Assembly (NCBI GenBank): GCA_902773995.1
Contig: CACYGL010000001.1
Span: forward strand, 1 to 64,000
Length of the DNA stretch: 64,000 bases
Direction: 5' to 3'
Origin: an uncultured Coriobacteriaceae bacterium
GTDB lineage: Bacteria > Actinomycetota > Coriobacteriia > Coriobacteriales > Atopobiaceae
The number at the start of each line of letters is the position of its first letter. The first letter of the stretch is position 1. The position numbers and the translations under genes were made by a program. Under the pieces are notes generated by a model. The model was not told the origin of the DNA. It saw nothing but the letters and a program-made list of their open reading frames with translations, and searched no databases. Below are positions 62,565 to 64,000 of the stretch, piece after piece.

Positions 62565-64000
62565 ATGCCCTCAAATCGCAGATCAAACGCAGCAGGCAAG
62601 GCAGCAAAGAAGGGGTCAAACTCGCGGGGTGCCGGCTCGCGCCAGGCGGCGCGCGGCCGGGGCTCGGCCGAGAAGGCCTCTCAGGGCCTCTCGTCAACGC
62701 AGAACGACATCCTCGGCGTGATTCTGGCCGTAGTTGCCGTTGCCATGTTCGTCTCGCTGGTGGCTCCGTCCTCGGCTATCGTGACGAGTGCGGTTGGCCA
62801 TCTGCTCACGCAGGGCTTTGGTGCTGGTGCCATCCTCGTGCCCATAGCGCTCTTCATCTTTGCGTGCACGTTCTTCATGGATGAGGACGGGCCAATCTCC
62901 GGGCGTGTGGCGGGTGGCCTCGTGCTTATCGTGGTTGCCGTCCTCGCCCAGTTCTCGCTTAACCAGCCTGGCGTTGCCGATAACCCCGCTGCCGCCCTTG
63001 CCGAGCCTGCGCTCGAGTCTGCCGGCGGGTACGTGGGAGGGTTCGTTGCCTTCCTGCTCGTCCAGCTCGTGGGCGTGATCGTGGGCAACGTGGTCCTGGT
63101 AGGCGTCATCATTGCCGGCGCGGTGGTCTGTGGTTTCTCGATCTCTGGAGCTGTGTCAAAGATTCACCTGCGGGCGCAGGAGGCGTCCGAGAATCGCCGC
63201 ATCGCCCGTGAAGAGCGCGCGGCCGAGCGTGACGCGGCTCGCGAGGCCGCTCTTCCCGTGGCGCAGGCAGCTGGTACTGCCTCCAGCCGTACCCAGGGAT
63301 CGCTCTTTGACGAGACTGGCGAGGGAGAGACATCGTTCATCGGCACGCGCAAGACGAGCGTCCTGCGACGCGGCCGTGCCAAGAAGGCGGATCCCACCGT
63401 TGCCACCGCGGACGGGGGAGAGCAGGAGGCAAGCGCCACAACGCTTCTCGATGCGGCTCCCACCACGCTGCTCGACAAGCCTGCGAAGGCGACGAAGACC
63501 TCCAAGGCGCGTGGTTCTCGCAGCGCCAAGGACAAGGAGGCAACGCCCGCGTTTCTTGCCGGCCACACCTCTTCAGCAAAGCCTGCACCTGTGCCCGCGC
63601 CGTCCAACAACGAGGACGGCAAGGAGCTCCCGCCCGCAGACATGCTCAAGGTGAATCCCAACTCCGGCGTGAGCGCCGAGTCGGACGAGGAGCTCTCCTC
63701 TGTTGCCGCAAAGCTCCAGGGCACGCTCGAGGAGTTCGGCCTCACTTCGCGCGTGGTCGGCTGGGTTGCCGGCCCCTCCGTCACCACCTTTAAGATCGAG
63801 ATGGGCGAGGGCGAGCGCGTGAGCAAGATCACAAACCTCCAGGACGACATTGCGCTCTCGCTGGCCTCGCGCTCGGTGCGCATCTTTGCGCCCATTCCGG
63901 GCACCTCGCTCGTGGGCATCGAGATCCCCAACAAGACAACGCAGCCCGTCTACCTGGGAGACGTCCTTCCCTACGTCAAGGGAGGCCCGCTTGAGGCGGC
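62565..64000 (+). CDS. ftsK: DNA translocase FtsK (partial, cut by window edge)
   Basis: 478 codons are visible without a stop. A basic N-terminus (Arg/Lys/Ala/Gly-rich, residues 1-45) precedes four membrane helices (about 48-200), then a charged/Ala-rich linker (about 205-355) and the start of the motor region (alpha/beta: VGWVAGPSVTTFKIEMGEGE, SLASRSVRIFAPIPG, VGIEIPNK). The Walker motifs and gamma domain lie beyond 64000. FtsK pumps DNA at the septum. ATG 62565 has GGAGG 9 nt upstream and is 4 nt after rnj. Confidence 0.9.
   Translation, partial: MPSNRRSNAAGKAAKKGSNSRGAGSRQAARGRGSAEKASQGLSSTQNDILGVILAVVAVAMFVSLVAPSSAIVTSAVGHLLTQGFGAGAILVPIALFIFACTFFMDEDGPISGRVAGGLVLIVVAVLAQFSLNQPGVADNPAAALAEPALESAGGYVGGFVAFLLVQLVGVIVGNVVLVGVIIAGAVVCGFSISGAVSKIHLRAQEASENRRIAREERAAERDAAREAALPVAQAAGTASSRTQGSLFDETGEGETSFIGTRKTSVLRRGRAKKADPTVATADGGEQEASATTLLDAAPTTLLDKPAKATKTSKARGSRSAKDKEATPAFLAGHTSSAKPAPVPAPSNNEDGKELPPADMLKVNPNSGVSAESDEELSSVAAKLQGTLEEFGLTSRVVGWVAGPSVTTFKIEMGEGERVSKITNLQDDIALSLASRSVRIFAPIPGTSLVGIEIPNKTTQPVYLGDVLPYVKGGPLEA

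Overview
The window looks like a chromosomal segment of a high-GC Gram-positive bacterium, most likely class Coriobacteriia (an Olsenella/Atopobiaceae-like organism). The reasons are the GC-rich codon usage, frequent GTG/TTG starts, actinobacterial gene blocks (an actinobacterial-type mIHF gene next to gmk-rpoZ; comEA-comEC-holA-rpsT-lepA; dnaJ-mtaB-phoH-ybeY-dgkA-era-recO; rpsO-pnp; rnj-ftsK), a type 1B (PyrD/PyrK) pyrimidine operon, and secreted proteins built on DUF5648-type 'YRLYNPYSGEHLYT' repeats. The genus is an inference; no rRNA is present.

Layout. 1-1185: decayed DNA with a truncated hipA-like start. 1186-3528: MATE transporter plus LacI-type regulator, with two tandem palindromes upstream. 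3529-7111: MITE-like repeat, membrane proteins, a broken secreted-protein gene, and a TetR-regulated membrane protein. 7439-12375: five-gene cluster (SPFH protein with zinc ribbons, 4-TM protein, zinc-ribbon/helical protein, coiled-coil membrane protein, small acidic protein). 12372-13556: folP. 13797-13871: tRNA-Asn, followed by a large palindrome. 14113-16169: polysaccharide ABC exporter. 16275-21632: attenuator and pyrR-B-C-K-D-F. 21853-24236: mIHF (frameshifted), gmk, rpoZ, thiI. 24642-29249: comEA, comEC, holA, rpsT. 29437-31025: AT-rich islet with a membrane-anchored LuxR/PASTA-like protein, a secreted protein and a 41-residue membrane peptide. 31116-43835: lepA, dusB, hemW, dCMP deaminase, two dnaJ genes, mtaB, phoH, ybeY, dgkA, era, recO. 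43938-55813: subtilase, rpsO, pnp, then four consecutive secreted peptidoglycan enzymes. 55875-60661: glycosyltransferases and rfbA. 60896-64000: rnj and the start of ftsK (cut by the window edge).

How it fits together. Most of the window is housekeeping: UMP synthesis, translation, RNA processing, DNA uptake and repair. The cell-surface part stands out. A subtilase, an L,D-transpeptidase, a GH25 muramidase, a glucosaminidase and an N-acetylmuramoyl-L-alanine amidase all carry the same three-unit DUF5648-type module, so one targeting module is combined with a protease and with enzymes for several different bonds of the wall. The ABC exporter, rfbA and glycosyltransferases suggest a rhamnose-containing surface glycan that may be the ligand (inference).

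The least explained regions are the SPFH/zinc-ribbon cluster, the LuxR-TM-PASTA islet and a DnaJ with a membrane tail. Two normally conserved genes look damaged in this sequence: the mIHF gene has lost an internal segment and its frame, and rpsO has no normal start codon or ribosome binding site. Several dispersed hairpin repeats lie next to stop codons.
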